Position numbers and translations under genes: made by a program. Source: Heligmosomoides polygyrus polygyrus (Eukaryota; Nematoda; Chromadorea; Rhabditida; Heligmosomidae). Taken from it: 64,000 bases of DNA. Position 1 is the stretch's first letter; every line of letters begins with the position of its first letter. The notes beneath the pieces are model-generated. The model saw only the letters and a program-made list of their open reading frames with translations, made no database searches and was not told the origin of the DNA. The stretch lies in assembly GCA_947396885.1 (NCBI GenBank), contig OX377205.1, forward strand, positions 73,876,969 through 73,940,968, given 5' to 3'. Positions 23,282 through 33,620 of the stretch are shown piece by piece.

Positions 23282-24509
23282 CACGATGTCCCAAAAAATG
23301 TATACACTCTTTGAAAGGTGATAACTTTGCTCACAGGAAAGGTACTGAAGAATTAAGGATACATATAAAAGCTTAGAAAAATAGAAATTTTTCGACGTAC
23401 GAGCGACTTGGAATGCGCCACGTACTCGCCTGATATATTTATGCATTTTACACTCGATTGATTGTGTTTTGCTTGAATGCATATTATCATTTATTCACAA
23501 GGAGACAGTTTCGATTGTTTAAGTTTTTTTAAAGGTTTAAAACTTAAAAACACTCTACTGTTTGCGAAAAATGCAGTTTCTAACACTGCAGCTAACGTAG
23601 CATTTAAAGATGTTTGAGACTCGTATGAAACTAAAGGGTAATAAGATCACTGCTGCAAGCAAATTGGCAGAATTGCGCTATGCTTTCGCCTGAAACCCTG
23701 CACTTAGACTCTATTGATTGTGCATGGGTTGAATGCTTGTTGCAATCTTGTTACTACTTGGCCACATGAATCTGTGCTGAGTTATTTTAACACTTAGAAC
23801 CTGACAATCACGTGAAAGACAAGTAACATGTGAGTTTATTGGTTGCACGATTCAAATGTGAGCAGGAGCCCCATTTTACATAACGGACTGTAGAGTGATG
23901 AAGCAACATTCAAACTGAATGGAGAGGCTAATCGGCATAGTTTCGGCTACTGAGCGACGGAAAACATTAAAAGAAGCACAGCACAGGTTGATCTGGCCAA
24001 GTAGTGGCAAGATTGTAACAGACATTCAGCCCATGCACAGTCAATCGAGTCTGAAGTGCAAGGTTTCAAGCGGGGGCATGGCGTAATCTTGACTATTTGC
24101 ACACCCCAGAAATGACGCTACTTTGTGCTTTCATATAACTCTCAAACATTTTTAAAAGATGCACTAGCATTAATGTTACAACCCTTCACATAGTGCCTTC
24201 ATTTTTTAGGATACCCTGCATTTTTTGCAAGCCATGGTATGTTTTCAAATTTTGAACTTTAAAAGAAGCACAAATCAATGAAAACGGCCATATTGTGATG
24301 AAATTATAACATGTATTCAAGAGAAACAAATGAATCAAGTGTAAAATGCAATATTGCAGGCGAGTTCATCGCGTATTCCATGCCGCTTATATGTCAGAAA
24401 ATTTCTATTGGCTTAAGCTTTCATATGAGTCCTTAATTTCTTTAGTTCCTTTACGGCAAGCAAAGTTATCATCTTTCAAACAGTGTATAATTTTTTTTGA
24501 GGCACCCTG
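23282..24509. mobile_element. Palindromic MITE, about 600-bp inverted arms
   Basis: The two halves are inverted copies of each other. The left end reads CACGATGTCCCAAAAAATGT then ATACACTCTTTGAAAGGTGA. The right end on the minus strand reads CAGGGTGCCTCAAAAAAAAT then TATACACTGTTTGAAAGATG. Pairing continues to near the centre: GTTGAATGCTTGTTGCAATC near 23728 faces its partner near 24020. TA lies on both flanks (23280-23281 and 24510-24511), consistent with a Tc1/mariner-type target. There is no transposase frame, so it would have to be moved in trans. The transcript would fold into a very long hairpin. Confidence 0.85.
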
Positions 24510-24511
24510 TA

Positions 24512-25206
24512 TATAGGTGCGCTTCGGTGGTGGCACAGACGACGAAATTCTTCTTTGCATGAACCCAATAACATACGTATTCTAAATAAATAAACAAATA
24601 TTCTCGCGTTAAAACTTCCAGCTGCCTTTCAATTCTCGTCTTTAAAGTGACCGTTACACGTCTTCCTAGGAAAAGAAAGATAGCTTTCTATCAGTTGATC
24701 TTATCCATGTAAGTGTACTAGTTCCTAGCCATACACTAGTCCACTACCTCCACGAATGGATTTAGGAAGTCATGGAAAATCTTCATAAGGATTGACTAAA
24801 GTGCACTCTATCCTTAATCTGAAGATATTTCTTGCTTAAGGTAACAGTAGTTAGCCATAGAGTTATAAGATTGAAGGTTCGCTGTAAATAATGTACCGGG
24901 TTGCGCCGCGCATTCTGTTACTAATGGATGGCCTAGAGGGTATTATTTAACTAGTTTCTTGGTTAGATTGACGACGACTTGCAGATGGGGATGGAACTAT
25001 GGACAACTCAGTGTTATGGCTTTCTAAGTAATCCGGGTGCCAGTTCACTAACGACGGAAAGGTGGAAGGCTTCTCAGCCTGAACATTGAATCAGTCGCAC
25101 AACAGTCAGCTCCTGCCACGGCTCCACAAAACTAGTATGATGCTGAAGCAATGTGAATTTCAGACAAAAGGGTCCTTAGAGACGCCAGTCTAATTTAACT
25201 GCCTTA
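24512..25206. other. No gene recognised
   Basis: No coding signal or recognised repeat. Confidence 0.4.
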
Positions 25207-25217
25207 TGAATGTTAGT

Positions 25218-25515
25218 AGGACGCGTGGAGCGCAGTCGGAGGAGGCGCCGGCTGTCGCGTGCACCCTATATCAGGTTCCTGGTTCGGATTTCCCGCCCGG
25301 GCCAACCAAGCCTTACATCCCTCTGGGGTCGGTGAATTGGGACTATACTTGTCTGGGAAGGACAAAGCGCTGACTTGTTCATCGGCTGGCCACCGCAACT
25401 CAGTGTATGACCAAATACGCATTCAACTCGCCTCCACGACATCCCGCAGAAGTAGAATGCGTGGCAGATCCCAAAGAGGAATGAATAACGCCGTCCTTTA
25501 TACTTTTATCCTTTG
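25218..25515 (+). mobile_element. SINE family A, full length with target-site duplication
   Basis: A complete copy with GGAGCGCAGTCGGAGGAGGC, TTCCTGGTTCGGATTTCCCG, the body, and the CCGTCCTTTATACTTTTATC tail. TGAATGTTAGT occurs just before (25207-25217) and just after (25516-25526), an 11-bp target-site duplication. Confidence 0.92.
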
Positions 25516-25727
25516 TGAATGTTAGTGATAGAAGATTACCATATTATATAAAGTCGATATTTTGAATGCTTAACTGTTTATAATAAACTGAAAGTTCTTA
25601 CAATCTCATTAGGTGGCTTTTTGCCCTCGAATAAAGCCTCACAGTATTGAGGGAACAACCTAGCAATAGTGACAAGAGCAGTCATATTCAATGTTAAATA
25701 AATATGATTAAATGACAGATGACAGCG

Positions 25728-26000
25728 TCACTCAATCCCTTTTGAGATGCGCCAGGCTTTCTACTTCTACTGGATGTCGTGAAGGCGATTTGAGTATATG
25801 GCCACACAATGGCTTTCGGTGGCCATTCGATGAACAAGTCGACGCTTTATCCTTCCTAAACAAGTCTGGTACCAATTCAGTGACTCCGGAGATATGGAAG
25901 ACGTGGTTGGCCTGGGCGGCAAATACAAACCAAGAACATGGTATCGGTTGCACGCGACAGCCGGCACCTCCTCCGACTGCACTACACGCGCCCATGCCTC
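25728..26000 (-). mobile_element. SINE family A, full length, minus strand
   Basis: On the minus strand it runs from GGGCGCGTGTAGTGCAGTCG through the B box, TATCTCCGGAGTCACTGAAT and TGGCCACCGAAAGCC to GCGCATCTCAAAAGGGATTG. With the plus-strand copy at 25218 it makes an inverted pair with a loop of about 210 bases. Confidence 0.88.
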
Positions 26001-26104
26001 AAAATGTGTGTCTAGAAATATAAACACTATTTTGGAGTGTGGATCTTGTGGCTTAGAGAATAACCTATCAACAATTTGATGAATGAAGAGTAAACGATAA
26101 AGTG

Positions 26105-26395
26105 CGACCTTAATCATTCCTTTTGTGGAAAACGTCCATTCTACTCCTACGGGATGTCGTGGATGCATTTTGAATACATACGCGTCTGGTCTATATATTG
26201 AATTACGGGGCCAGCCAATGGACAAATCAATGTCTTATCCCTTCAAGACAAGTCATATACGAATTCACCGGAATCACCTTGGAGGAATGAAAAGTTTGCT
26301 TGACCTGAAACCCGAACCAACCGTTTCGATTCAGACACCACGCGACAGCCGACGTCTCCTGCAGCAGCACTCGCTTCTGTATGGTTTACTACTTT
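26105..26395 (-). mobile_element. SINE family A, minus strand, diverged
   Basis: The minus strand shows GTCGCGTGGTGTCTGAATCG, CCAAGGTGATTCCGGTGAAT, CATTGGCTGGCCCCGTAATT and CCGTAGGAGTAGAATGGACG in family order. Confidence 0.75.
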
Positions 26396-26409
26396 TATTA
26401 ATAAAAATA

Positions 26410-26575
26410 TGGGTGCGTGGTACATCAGCTGGAGGGGTACCGTCTGTCGTCTGCCTTCCCAAATCAGGTCATTGGTTCGGATTCCCAGCCCAGGTCAACT
26501 AAGCATTCCATCCCTCGGGGTTGGTGAAGTTTTATAGCACTTCTCTGGTAAAAATGAAGCACTGACAAGCAAGGT
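26410..26575 (+). mobile_element. SINE family A, 5' two thirds
   Basis: Head GGGTGCGTGGTACATCAGCT, B box CATTGGTTCGGATTCCCAGC, then CATTCCATCCCTCGGGGTTG and GAAGCACTGAC. The 3' end is missing. Confidence 0.7.
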
Positions 26576-26744
26576 TCCTGAATCATGGTGCTTTTGCGAT
26601 GTTATTTTGACAGGACGTAGTGCCTTGTGAGCGGAGTCCAGAATTCCAGTTAGTTTTTGCTGAACGCTTTTTTAAATGTTGGATGAAGAGGTGTAAAACG
26701 TGTTCGCAACAATTACGAACTCCTGTGACACCCTACGAGAAGTA

Positions 26745-26825
26745 CCTCGGTGGCGCAGTCAGTAGTAGTGCCGCCTCATAGGAGCACACCGGTGGGCTTT
26801 TGAGTTCGAATCCGCGTACTGCCAA
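26745..26825 (+). repeat. tRNA-like sequence (A and B boxes), not a standard cloverleaf
   Basis: CTCGGTGGCGCAGTCAGTAG fits a Pol III A box and GAGTTCGAATCC a B box, about 50 bases apart. The T arm and acceptor do not pair properly, so a functional tRNA is unlikely. It is probably the head of another tRNA-derived repeat. Confidence 0.4.
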
Positions 26826-27059
26826 CATTTTTGCACGTATTAGTTTGTTGTTATTACGCTTTCTCATGCTTACAGGAGTCAATTTTAGATCATCAATGCT
26901 TACCACAAACCAAGGCTGTCTATTTGCGAATTCATATGTGCGAGTTTTTCAACGATGCGTAACTGCATCATATCATTTCTCTGGAGATAGAGTCTTATTG
27001 CTCTTCCCTTCAGTGAGGAACAATCTCCTCCCTGGCTAGGAATGACCACTTCCTCTTCG

Positions 27060-27334
27060 TTGAACGCGTAAGGCCGGGGGCATAATTCCATCGCCGCGAT
27101 GCCATCGCGGCGCTCAGCTCATGGCCATTCTGCTGCACGCGGTTTAATAGTCAAAGGAAACTTCGCCGCGGCCGTCGCAACAGTGGCGGTGGGCATGCAC
27201 GATGGATTCTCGCGCCCATCGCGAGCATGGCATACTTTTTTGCGCCGCGCGCGGTGTTTAGCGTTGGTCCTGGACGGATCGCCGCCGCGCTCTCTTGCAG
27301 AGCGATCGGCGATGCGACGAGTAACTTTTCTTGT
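27060..27334. promoter_or_regulatory. GC-rich island with small palindromes (candidate)
   Basis: CpG-rich. CGCCGCGATG and CATCGCGGCG (27092-27112) form a tight inverted repeat, and CTCGCGCCCATCGCGAG occurs near 27208. A SINE fragment abuts it on the right. No protein-like frame. Confidence 0.25.
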
Positions 27335-27505
27335 GAGATAAAGCGCTGCTTATCGGCTGGCCACCGCAAATCATTATATAGGCAAAATACGCCAAAGCCA
27401 AATTGCCTCTATGATGTCACATAGAAGCGTGGTTCCTCCTAAAAAGGGATTGGTTAACGTCTTTTACCGTCTTTACCGTTTCGCTCTTTACCCTTTATGC
27501 CATTA
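27335..27505 (+). mobile_element. SINE family A, 3' part
   Basis: Starts inside the body at GATAAAGCGCTGCTTATCGG, continues GGCCACCGCAAATCATTATA and CATAGAAGCGTGG, and ends in TTTACCGTCTTTACC repeats. Confidence 0.75.
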
Positions 27506-27599
27506 ATAGAAACAGCTTTCTATCGGTCATAAGCGGTCGTGTACCGAAAGAATTTGTCTTGCATAACCCACTGGGACTTCTTCTGAGAGAAATATGCTC

Positions 27600-28330
27600 C
27601 TCTTACATGGGATGAAATATTGCCAGAAAGGCGGCATGCTCATTTTGCCCAAGATTAAGCGGAGATTTCAATTCGAGTGTCCCAAGCGTGTGTCCCTCGG
27701 GCCGAGCAAAAACCTCTGCGTCGTCGGTGTGCTCAGTGTCGGGGCTTAGCTGACCAGGACGGCGAACGAGGGCCAGAATAAACATCGCTCTCCTGGATCG
27801 GCAGCTCAGCTGCTCATCGGCCCCAGGGGACCTGTCGTATCCGTCCGTCCATAAATTCACCGGCGATGGCAAGGATGTTCGTCGGCGAATTAGCACCGAG
27901 ATGAGACATATTCATGAGAGTATCGTAATTGCCGTTTGGCAGCTCAGGCGCTAGTCGGCCGGCTCCCGGCCCGGCGCGCATATTAATCCGACCATTAGCG
28001 AACCTCTTGAGAGGTTCATGCTTTATGAAGGGCCTCGTCAGGAGGGGTAGGCCGGCTGGGAAGTCCTCGCTCGGATCGAATCCGGCTGCGAATGAATTTC
28101 CGCCACATTCGGTCACCAATCTGTGAGCTACGACGGACTCCTCCGATGCTGAGGTACGCGACGCCTTCTGGCTTCGGCGATCCTTCTTTCCCATACGGCG
28201 ACACTACTTGTCGCCGACATCGTTTTTCCCTCCGACCGCTATTATTTTTGATGAGAAAGACGCCATTTGTAATGAATGTGTGCGATGAGATGGCCGGTCG
28301 CCGCCAACAGAAGTGCTCTTGCACCTCCTT
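27600..28330. promoter_or_regulatory. GC-rich non-coding island (candidate cis-regulatory module)
   Basis: A long GC- and CpG-rich block with TAAT-type sites (CGTAATTGCC near 27929, GCATATTAATCC near 27980). Open frames up to 126 codons on the minus strand overlap open frames on the plus strand. It lies about 4 kb upstream of the first clear exon of the EVH1-like gene, so a promoter/enhancer role for that gene is possible but unproven. Confidence 0.3.
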
Positions 28331-28336
28331 TGAATA

Positions 28337-28433
28337 TTAAGGACCGTTTGGATAGGGTTTCAGTGGCAGCTGAAATGGAATCTTCTTCGTGGGGGCGTCG
28401 CTGAAGGGTTCAGGATTAGCGAACTCTTCTTCT
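28337..28433 (-). CDS. Possible 3'-terminal exon, proline-rich, minus strand
   Basis: On the minus strand, a consensus-like acceptor TTATTTACAAATCAG is followed by an open frame reading EEEFANPEPFSDAPTKKIPF then QLPLKPYPNGP and a TAA stop. The acidic then proline-rich composition and the good acceptor favour a real exon. No upstream exon with matching phase could be fixed; the part of the same frame beyond the acceptor looks like intron. Family unknown. It could be a chance frame. Confidence 0.3.
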
Positions 28434-28594
28434 CTGATTTGTAAATAAATTAGAGAGAAATTGTTATAGACCACATAACGAGAGAACGGCAAGATTAGAG
28501 TGAGTTTTGGAAGTTCTCCTGGAAGGAAACCTACAGAACTCTGGATCTTGCTAGAACGCACCTCACCACTCTGTGTGAACCATGTGAAGTGTGC

Positions 28595-28643
28595 TGCCAT
28601 CAATTCATTGACCTGTGAAGTCCAGGTCAATGAATTGATGGCA
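28595..28643. repeat. Perfect 21-bp hairpin with 7-base loop
   Basis: TGCCATCAATTCATTGACCT(G) at 28595-28615 is exactly complementary to 28623-28643, separated by TGAAGTC. It does not belong to any of the repeat families seen here. It could be a recent small inverted duplication or a structured RNA segment. Confidence 0.8.
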
Positions 28644-28733
28644 ACAGACTGTCTCCATGCTTCCGTCTTAGAAGCCGAATTCTTAAGGGAATGGCAAACT
28701 TCTTTCCCTAGGCAAAACACCTTCACTACGTGA

Positions 28734-29577
28734 CTCTGACTACGAGAATGAAGCGTTCAAGCAGATATCGCTTTCCTTCTGTTTACAGTTTATTGCCGAC
28801 CTCATCAGCTCTTCCTCTCCATCTCCTACGGCCTAAAAAATGTAAACATTGGCCAAGTCACCACGATGCTCTTGCCGTTCTAGCTAAACTAACGCTTCAA
28901 TTTTTACGTGAAAGAGCAGAGGAGCGAAGATCTTCAATGACGAAATTTAGAGCTTCATTAGTGCTCCTTCAAGATCTTGACAAGTCCACCTCATTCATAG
29001 TACAAATGCCTCATGTGTGGAGTTTCCTAATCAGGGATTACATCATTTTTCGTTCATCCTAAACACACCTTAGGTTGAACCTGTAACTTTAAGTGCCGAT
29101 GAGGGCAACATAACAAAACTCGGTGCTCGATCTGGTGCTTTGTTTGAGGAGAATTAAAAATCAGCCGGCCGCTTTAATTTTTGCATGCAAAAACATTAAT
29201 GACTAAAACGTCCTCTAAATCTCTATGTGCTTGGGATCAGTAAATTACGTTATTCATTTATTCTCACCTGCAGATCTCCCATCATTCGTATCTTCGATCC
29301 CAGGGAGCTGCCTTCGGCACAAGGGGTGTGATTGACAGTAAAGAGCGAATGAATGCCGCACTATAGTAAAGTCTGTGACTCTACACCTCTATAAAAGTTT
29401 GGATAACTGGTTCAGGTAGTCTCGAAACTATCCATTCTTGGTGATACATTTAATAACGCAGTCATTTTTTGTTTTGTTTGGTCTTTTTTATATTAAAGTA
29501 TCATTTCTGATTAAAAGTTTTGCAGGTCGTCATTTTATGTCGAAATTACAAGCCAAACTGAAAGTAGAATTCGATTC
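28734..29577. other. No gene recognised
   Basis: A plus-strand frame of 110 codons (28730-29062) has a helical, leucine-rich second half but no recognisable domain and no clear splice sites. Confidence 0.35.
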
Positions 29578-29755
29578 GATCAAACGGTGCCGGTGGTGTA
29601 GTGGCGTAGAGCATTCTCGCCCGGTCAGAGGGAGGTGCGGGTTCGAGTCCCGCCTGGCGCTAGAAGTTTTGATAACAACAAAACATCGTTATGACAGCTC
29701 AAAACCTTGATGCTAGCCACTTGAGGCTTGAAGAAACTGATTTGAAAGTAGAATA
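29578..29755 (+). repeat. Repeat family B, nearly complete tRNA-like copy
   Basis: Leader CGATCAAACGGTGCCGGTGG, A-box-like GGTGTAGTGGCGTAGAGC, B box GCGGGTTCGAGTCCCGC forming a perfect T arm, acceptor-like ends GCCGG/CTGGC, then tail AGAAGTTTTGATAACAACAA and GCTAGCCACTTGAGGCTTGA. The anticodon loop is too large for a functional tRNA. It is a reference copy for family B. Confidence 0.8.
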
Positions 29756-30459
29756 TTTAAAAGTGCAATCAACCATAGACAAAATCCGAGTAATAAATGG
29801 TAAATATTTGCGCTATCAATAAATTTTCTTCAGAACTACTGAGACACTTCTTACATTTATTGGCTAGCTTCCGACGTTGTAACAACTTCTTCGAGCCTAA
29901 ATATCTTGCACATACATATATCTTACCGTCGACTGCGTAAAACATAAAAAATGTCGCCTTATTGCAGCAATTGCTGAAGGGATCCGTGTAGTGACAGCGT
30001 TTAAATAAACTTGTATCACGAATTCGCTTTACCTGTAGACATGTGAGCTACAAAAAACTTTGGGGACCTCTTAGTCGTTTGGCTTAACGACTTGTCAAAA
30101 AGGAACACACATTTTTGTAGTAACTGAAAGGTGGACATTCTTCTTATCTGACTTGTTCTCCCCGTTCATACACACGTTCTCCCCGTTCATACATACGCTT
30201 CAGACTCTTTCATTCTTAATTCTAACTCAGCTCTCTAGTGATCATTTGAATGGCGACTTGTTCCTGTAGCTACTATACCATTCCTATGGTTATTGTATCT
30301 AAATCACTCTCGCCTGATGTCGTCGTGGGTATTCTACTAATGGTTTTGGTCCAATGCTCATGATGTAGCCTAAATGTGAAACCAATGGAATACCTCAGTA
30401 CCCACCAACACCGGATTAGACTGCCATGAGAGTACATTGGCTTGCATAGCTTCGTGTTC

Positions 30460-30530
30460 GCGTAACTCAGCACTGCTTGGTTCTGAAGGTCACGTGTGTA
30501 AAGTCGAGCTCAATCCACTGAGCTATGTAA
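30460..30530 (-). repeat. tRNA-like A-box segment, minus strand
   Basis: The minus strand reads TACATAGCTCAGTGGATTGA then GCTCGACTTTACACACGTGA, a good A box, but the B box and T arm are poor. A tRNA-derived relic is likely. Confidence 0.35.
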
Positions 30531-30868
30531 GTAACTGTGCTAGCAGCTATTTAGATACAATTTCTGAGCATGTTTCGACTTTGTCTTAGGAAGCGAAACG
30601 AAAAAGCCGAGGGATATAGGTGAGCCTTAAAGCCTTTGGAATAAGTCATCTTTGCACATTAGGAATATGAGGGAATCCATTCTCTTCCTACTTATTGGCT
30701 GCACGTCTTCAAAAGAGGCGTGGGAGTCGCAATTCTTTAAATATTGTTCGCAATGCTGTGGCAAAAAGCAGTGATTCTTCAACGCTTTTTTATAACGTTT
30801 GCCACGATGATGAGGCTACTGATGCTGGTTCAGCTGTCGCTCATGGTGACCAGCTCTTGGACAATGTC

Positions 30869-31367
30869 GGATCTATCCTAATCCGGGGGGCCACATAACT
30901 AAAAAGTATGTAAAAATCGACTTGGGACTTACCGAGCGACTCCTACATACGGGGCACGATAGAACCTAAAACAAAGGAAAAACGAACGCATAAATAAAAA
31001 AATAAAATCGTCGCGGTTTGACATCCGTATCGGCGGGCAAATAGCGACGCAATGGAGTCGTGCCGCGTGCTGACCACAGCTTGACATGTTAGAACCAGGA
31101 TATAACATGGGAGGAGAGCACATAACGCCACCTAGCGCGTGCTGACCGCCGCTTGACATGTTATAACCAGGATCCGACATGGTGAGGAGGGCACATAACT
31201 TCACCGGCCTACAACCGCGGCGAAAACATTTATTTTTTCGGTTTCTTTTGCACGTGAATTTTTCTGGTTTAGGTTCTATCGAGACCTGTAAGAGTCGCTC
31301 GGTGAGGCTCAAGTCGATTTTTTTACATACTTTTTAGTTATGTGACCCCTCGGACTAGGATAGATCC
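30869..31367. mobile_element. MITE with about 118-bp TIRs and 8-bp target duplication
   Basis: The left end GGATCTATCCTAATCCGGGG, then CACATAACTAAAAAGTATGT, is mirrored at the right end (minus strand GGATCTATCCTAGTCCGAGG, then CACATAACTAAAAAGTATGT). Pairing runs for about 118 bases. Flanks ACAATGTC (30861-30868) and ACAATTTC (31368-31375) match in 7 of 8 positions, suggesting an 8-bp duplication as in hAT-type elements. Inside is a direct repeat of about 72 bases (two copies starting GCGTGCTGACC near 31066 and 31138). No transposase. Confidence 0.85.
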
Positions 31368-31897
31368 ACAATTTCTCCTAGGTCGAAAACAGCGAGCGAC
31401 GTTGAAATGTTGTTGATTCTTCAATATGTCTGTTCTACTCGTTAACTTATCAGAAGTTTTTAAAAAGAGTGAAAAACGTTGTGTACCTTCTTACTTACAT
31501 TGATACCTTGATGCATTGATAGACCATCAGCGGCTGCTGTCCTAGCTGGGACCACAAGTCTTATATTCCATCCGATTTCTGGTGTATTGCATCCAGTGTG
31601 GCAGACTTTCGATGTAAGCGTTATATTCCTTAATTCTTATATTTTTTAGTCTCCTTTATTTCAAATCGCCGTTAATTATACGTTGTACACTTTTTTACTA
31701 TTCGCTATATGGTTTGCTAAACCTTTAATGAAGGAGCACCACGAAAGGAATTGAGTATTGCTTGCAATTCGCCTCGCTAGGAAAATTGGGTGTTTTATTG
31801 AAAAATTTGGCGTCTATTGAAAATTTCTCAGAACGCTGTGCTTCATGGGTGTGATGATGAACTGAAACGCCCAGATTACACCGCGGATCTGTTAATA

Positions 31898-31956
31898 ATG
31901 ACCGAGCGAATCTGCTTGATCCGGGTTAGTCCGATTACGCTGCCGCTACCCAGCGT
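31898..31956 (+). CDS. Tentative first coding exon of the EVH1-like gene
   Basis: ATG at 31898 opens MTERICLIRVSPITLPLPS and a GT at 31957 would splice in the right phase to the exon at 32458. The first residues loosely recall the short N-terminus before the first strand in Ena/VASP EVH1 domains. The donor (CGT then GTACCC) is weak and the true start may lie further upstream. Treat as a hypothesis. Confidence 0.22.
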
Positions 31957-32457
31957 GTACCCGCCAGATCTCCTCACACCTCCATCGACTCTTGCTCTGT
32001 CTCAGTGCCATCGCTTATGCGACTCCATAGGTGATTGCCCAACAGCATAGGTGACAGGGTCGATATGGCTATTTGAGGTGTTCTGGGGGCAGCTGAGGAG
32101 ACGCTCATTTGAGTTTGACAAATTTTCCTTGCCTGATCTTGGTGCATTGCCAGCGATAAGTCCAATTTCGTCAAAGTCCTATGATATAACATCAAGCCAG
32201 AATATCCTGTAGACAAATGTTCCGAGCTTAAAAGTATGCTTGCAATATACCTATTAATAGGTAGACGATCTTTAAAACAAACAAATATTTGAAAAGTTCC
32301 TCCTCGAACTCTCCTTGCACAAAGGAAAGACTTTTTAAAATAATGCAATGCAAAATTCGAAATTTCATTACACCAGTCACTCCCATTTTTTCCAATATGT
32401 AACTGTTGCATTTGAATCAGTTAAGATTTAAGCAAGTCCTGTATCGTGTCGTTTCAG

Positions 32458-32621
32458 GATCAATGCTGAGCTGTTTGAGCTGTCACCGGATGGCATGAAA
32501 TGGCTGATGGTAGACAAGAGCATGATGTACATCTCCGTCTACAGAAACGAGACCGACAGAGTCCGTGTAGCTGCAGTGTCGCAGACAGGAAGAACGGTGC
32601 TGGACACAGTGCTCGGCAGCG
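32458..32621 (+). CDS. Exon: first half of an EVH1/WH1-like domain
   Basis: Bounded by acceptor GTCGTTTCAG and donor GCG then GTGAGA, the exon is phase 2 in and phase 1 out. It reads INAELFELSPDGMKWLMVDK, then SMMYISVYRNETDRVRVAAV, then SQTGRTVLDTVLGS. The order fits EVH1: a first strand (AELFEL), a hydrophilic turn with the conserved K-W pair, a YxSVYRN strand, a RVxxV strand and a following strand. EVH1 domains bind proline-rich peptides and link receptors to actin regulators (Ena/VASP, WASP) or to scaffolds (Homer). The domain continues in the next exon, 3.2 kb away. The subfamily cannot be fixed by eye. Other PH-fold domains such as DCP1 remain possible. Confidence 0.72.
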
Positions 32622-32659
32622 GTGAGACAATTTAAAGTTATTTTCCGTTCAAAAAAATT

Positions 32660-32940
32660 TATTGGTGCATGGTAGTGCAATCGGAGAAGAGGCGGCTGTC
32701 ATTTGCACTCTGATTCTAGTTCGGATCTGCGGCCCAGGCCAACCAAGCCTTCTATACCTTCGGAGTCGGTAAATTGTCGCCGAACTTGTCTGGGAAGGAC
32801 AAAGCACCGACCCGTCCATCGACTGGCCACCGCAAGTAATTGCCAAAAATGCACTCAAGTTGCCTCCAAGACATCCCATAGAAGCGCGGCGCATGCCACA
32901 GAATGATTGAATAACGCCTGCCTTTTCCTTTAAAAACTGA
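32660..32940 (+). mobile_element. SINE family A, inside intron
   Basis: Head TGGTAGTGCAATCGGAGAAG, TTCTAGTTCGGATCTGCGGC, then GGCCAACCAAGCCTTCTATA and ACTGGCCACCGCAAGTAATT. It lies 40 bases downstream of the first EVH1-like exon. Confidence 0.8.
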
Positions 32941-33154
32941 TTTCCACTTCTCCGCTGGTAAACGTAAAAATTCCACCACCAGACAGAGAGATGGATAGCT
33001 TTGCAAGCGTCTTATTGACAGGGAAACCAGCGTTGCGGCTACGTCCTGTATGCATGTGTTAGCCACTTGTTTCAGGGGTCGAGAATGGCTGCTTCTGAGG
33101 AAAGCATATCAACTGCATGGAGACAGATTTATGTTCTATTATACATCACGCACA

Positions 33155-33365
33155 GCGCTCAGGGGCACGGGTAGCGCACGCGAAGGAGGTGCCAACTTAT
33201 CTGTATTTGACCCAGGGCCCTGGTTTGGATTCGGTTTTGGTTTCTTCCGTCCAGGCCAATCAAGCCAACCAACCCTCCGAGGTTGGTAAATTGGAACAAG
33301 ATTTGTCTTGGAAGGTGAAAACACTGACTTGTCCATCGCCTGACCACTGTGAAAAACCTAAATAA
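33155..33365 (+). mobile_element. SINE family A, truncated at 3' end
   Basis: GGGTAGCGCACGCGAAGGAG, GGTTTGGATTCGG, CCAGGCCAATCAAGCCAACC and TTGTCTTGGAAGG are in family order; it ends after CCTGACCACTGTG. Confidence 0.72.
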
Positions 33366-33377
33366 AAAGAGCAATGC

Positions 33378-33620
33378 TCATGAAGCGCGGTCGGAGCAAA
33401 CACCGGCTATCGTTTGCACCTGAACCCATTCAGGGTTCGGATCTTGCCGTCCTTGGTAGCTTACCGTGTCTTCAGTTTGTATTTGAGTTTCTGTCAAATT
33501 TGTAGGAAAAGGATTAAACGCTGATTTCTCCACCGGTTCGCTACTGCAAGGCATTCGTCAGGGACGACATCACGTACTGGTAGCATATCCCAAATGGGTG
33601 GTATTGACGCATACATCGAT
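33378..33620 (+). mobile_element. SINE family A, strongly diverged
   Basis: CATGAAGCGCGGTCGGAGCA then ACACCGGCTATCGTTTGCAC and AGGGTTCGGATCTTGCCGTC identify the head. Further on, AAACGCTGATTTCTCCACCG and GTAGCATATCCCAAATGGG identify the body. Confidence 0.6.
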
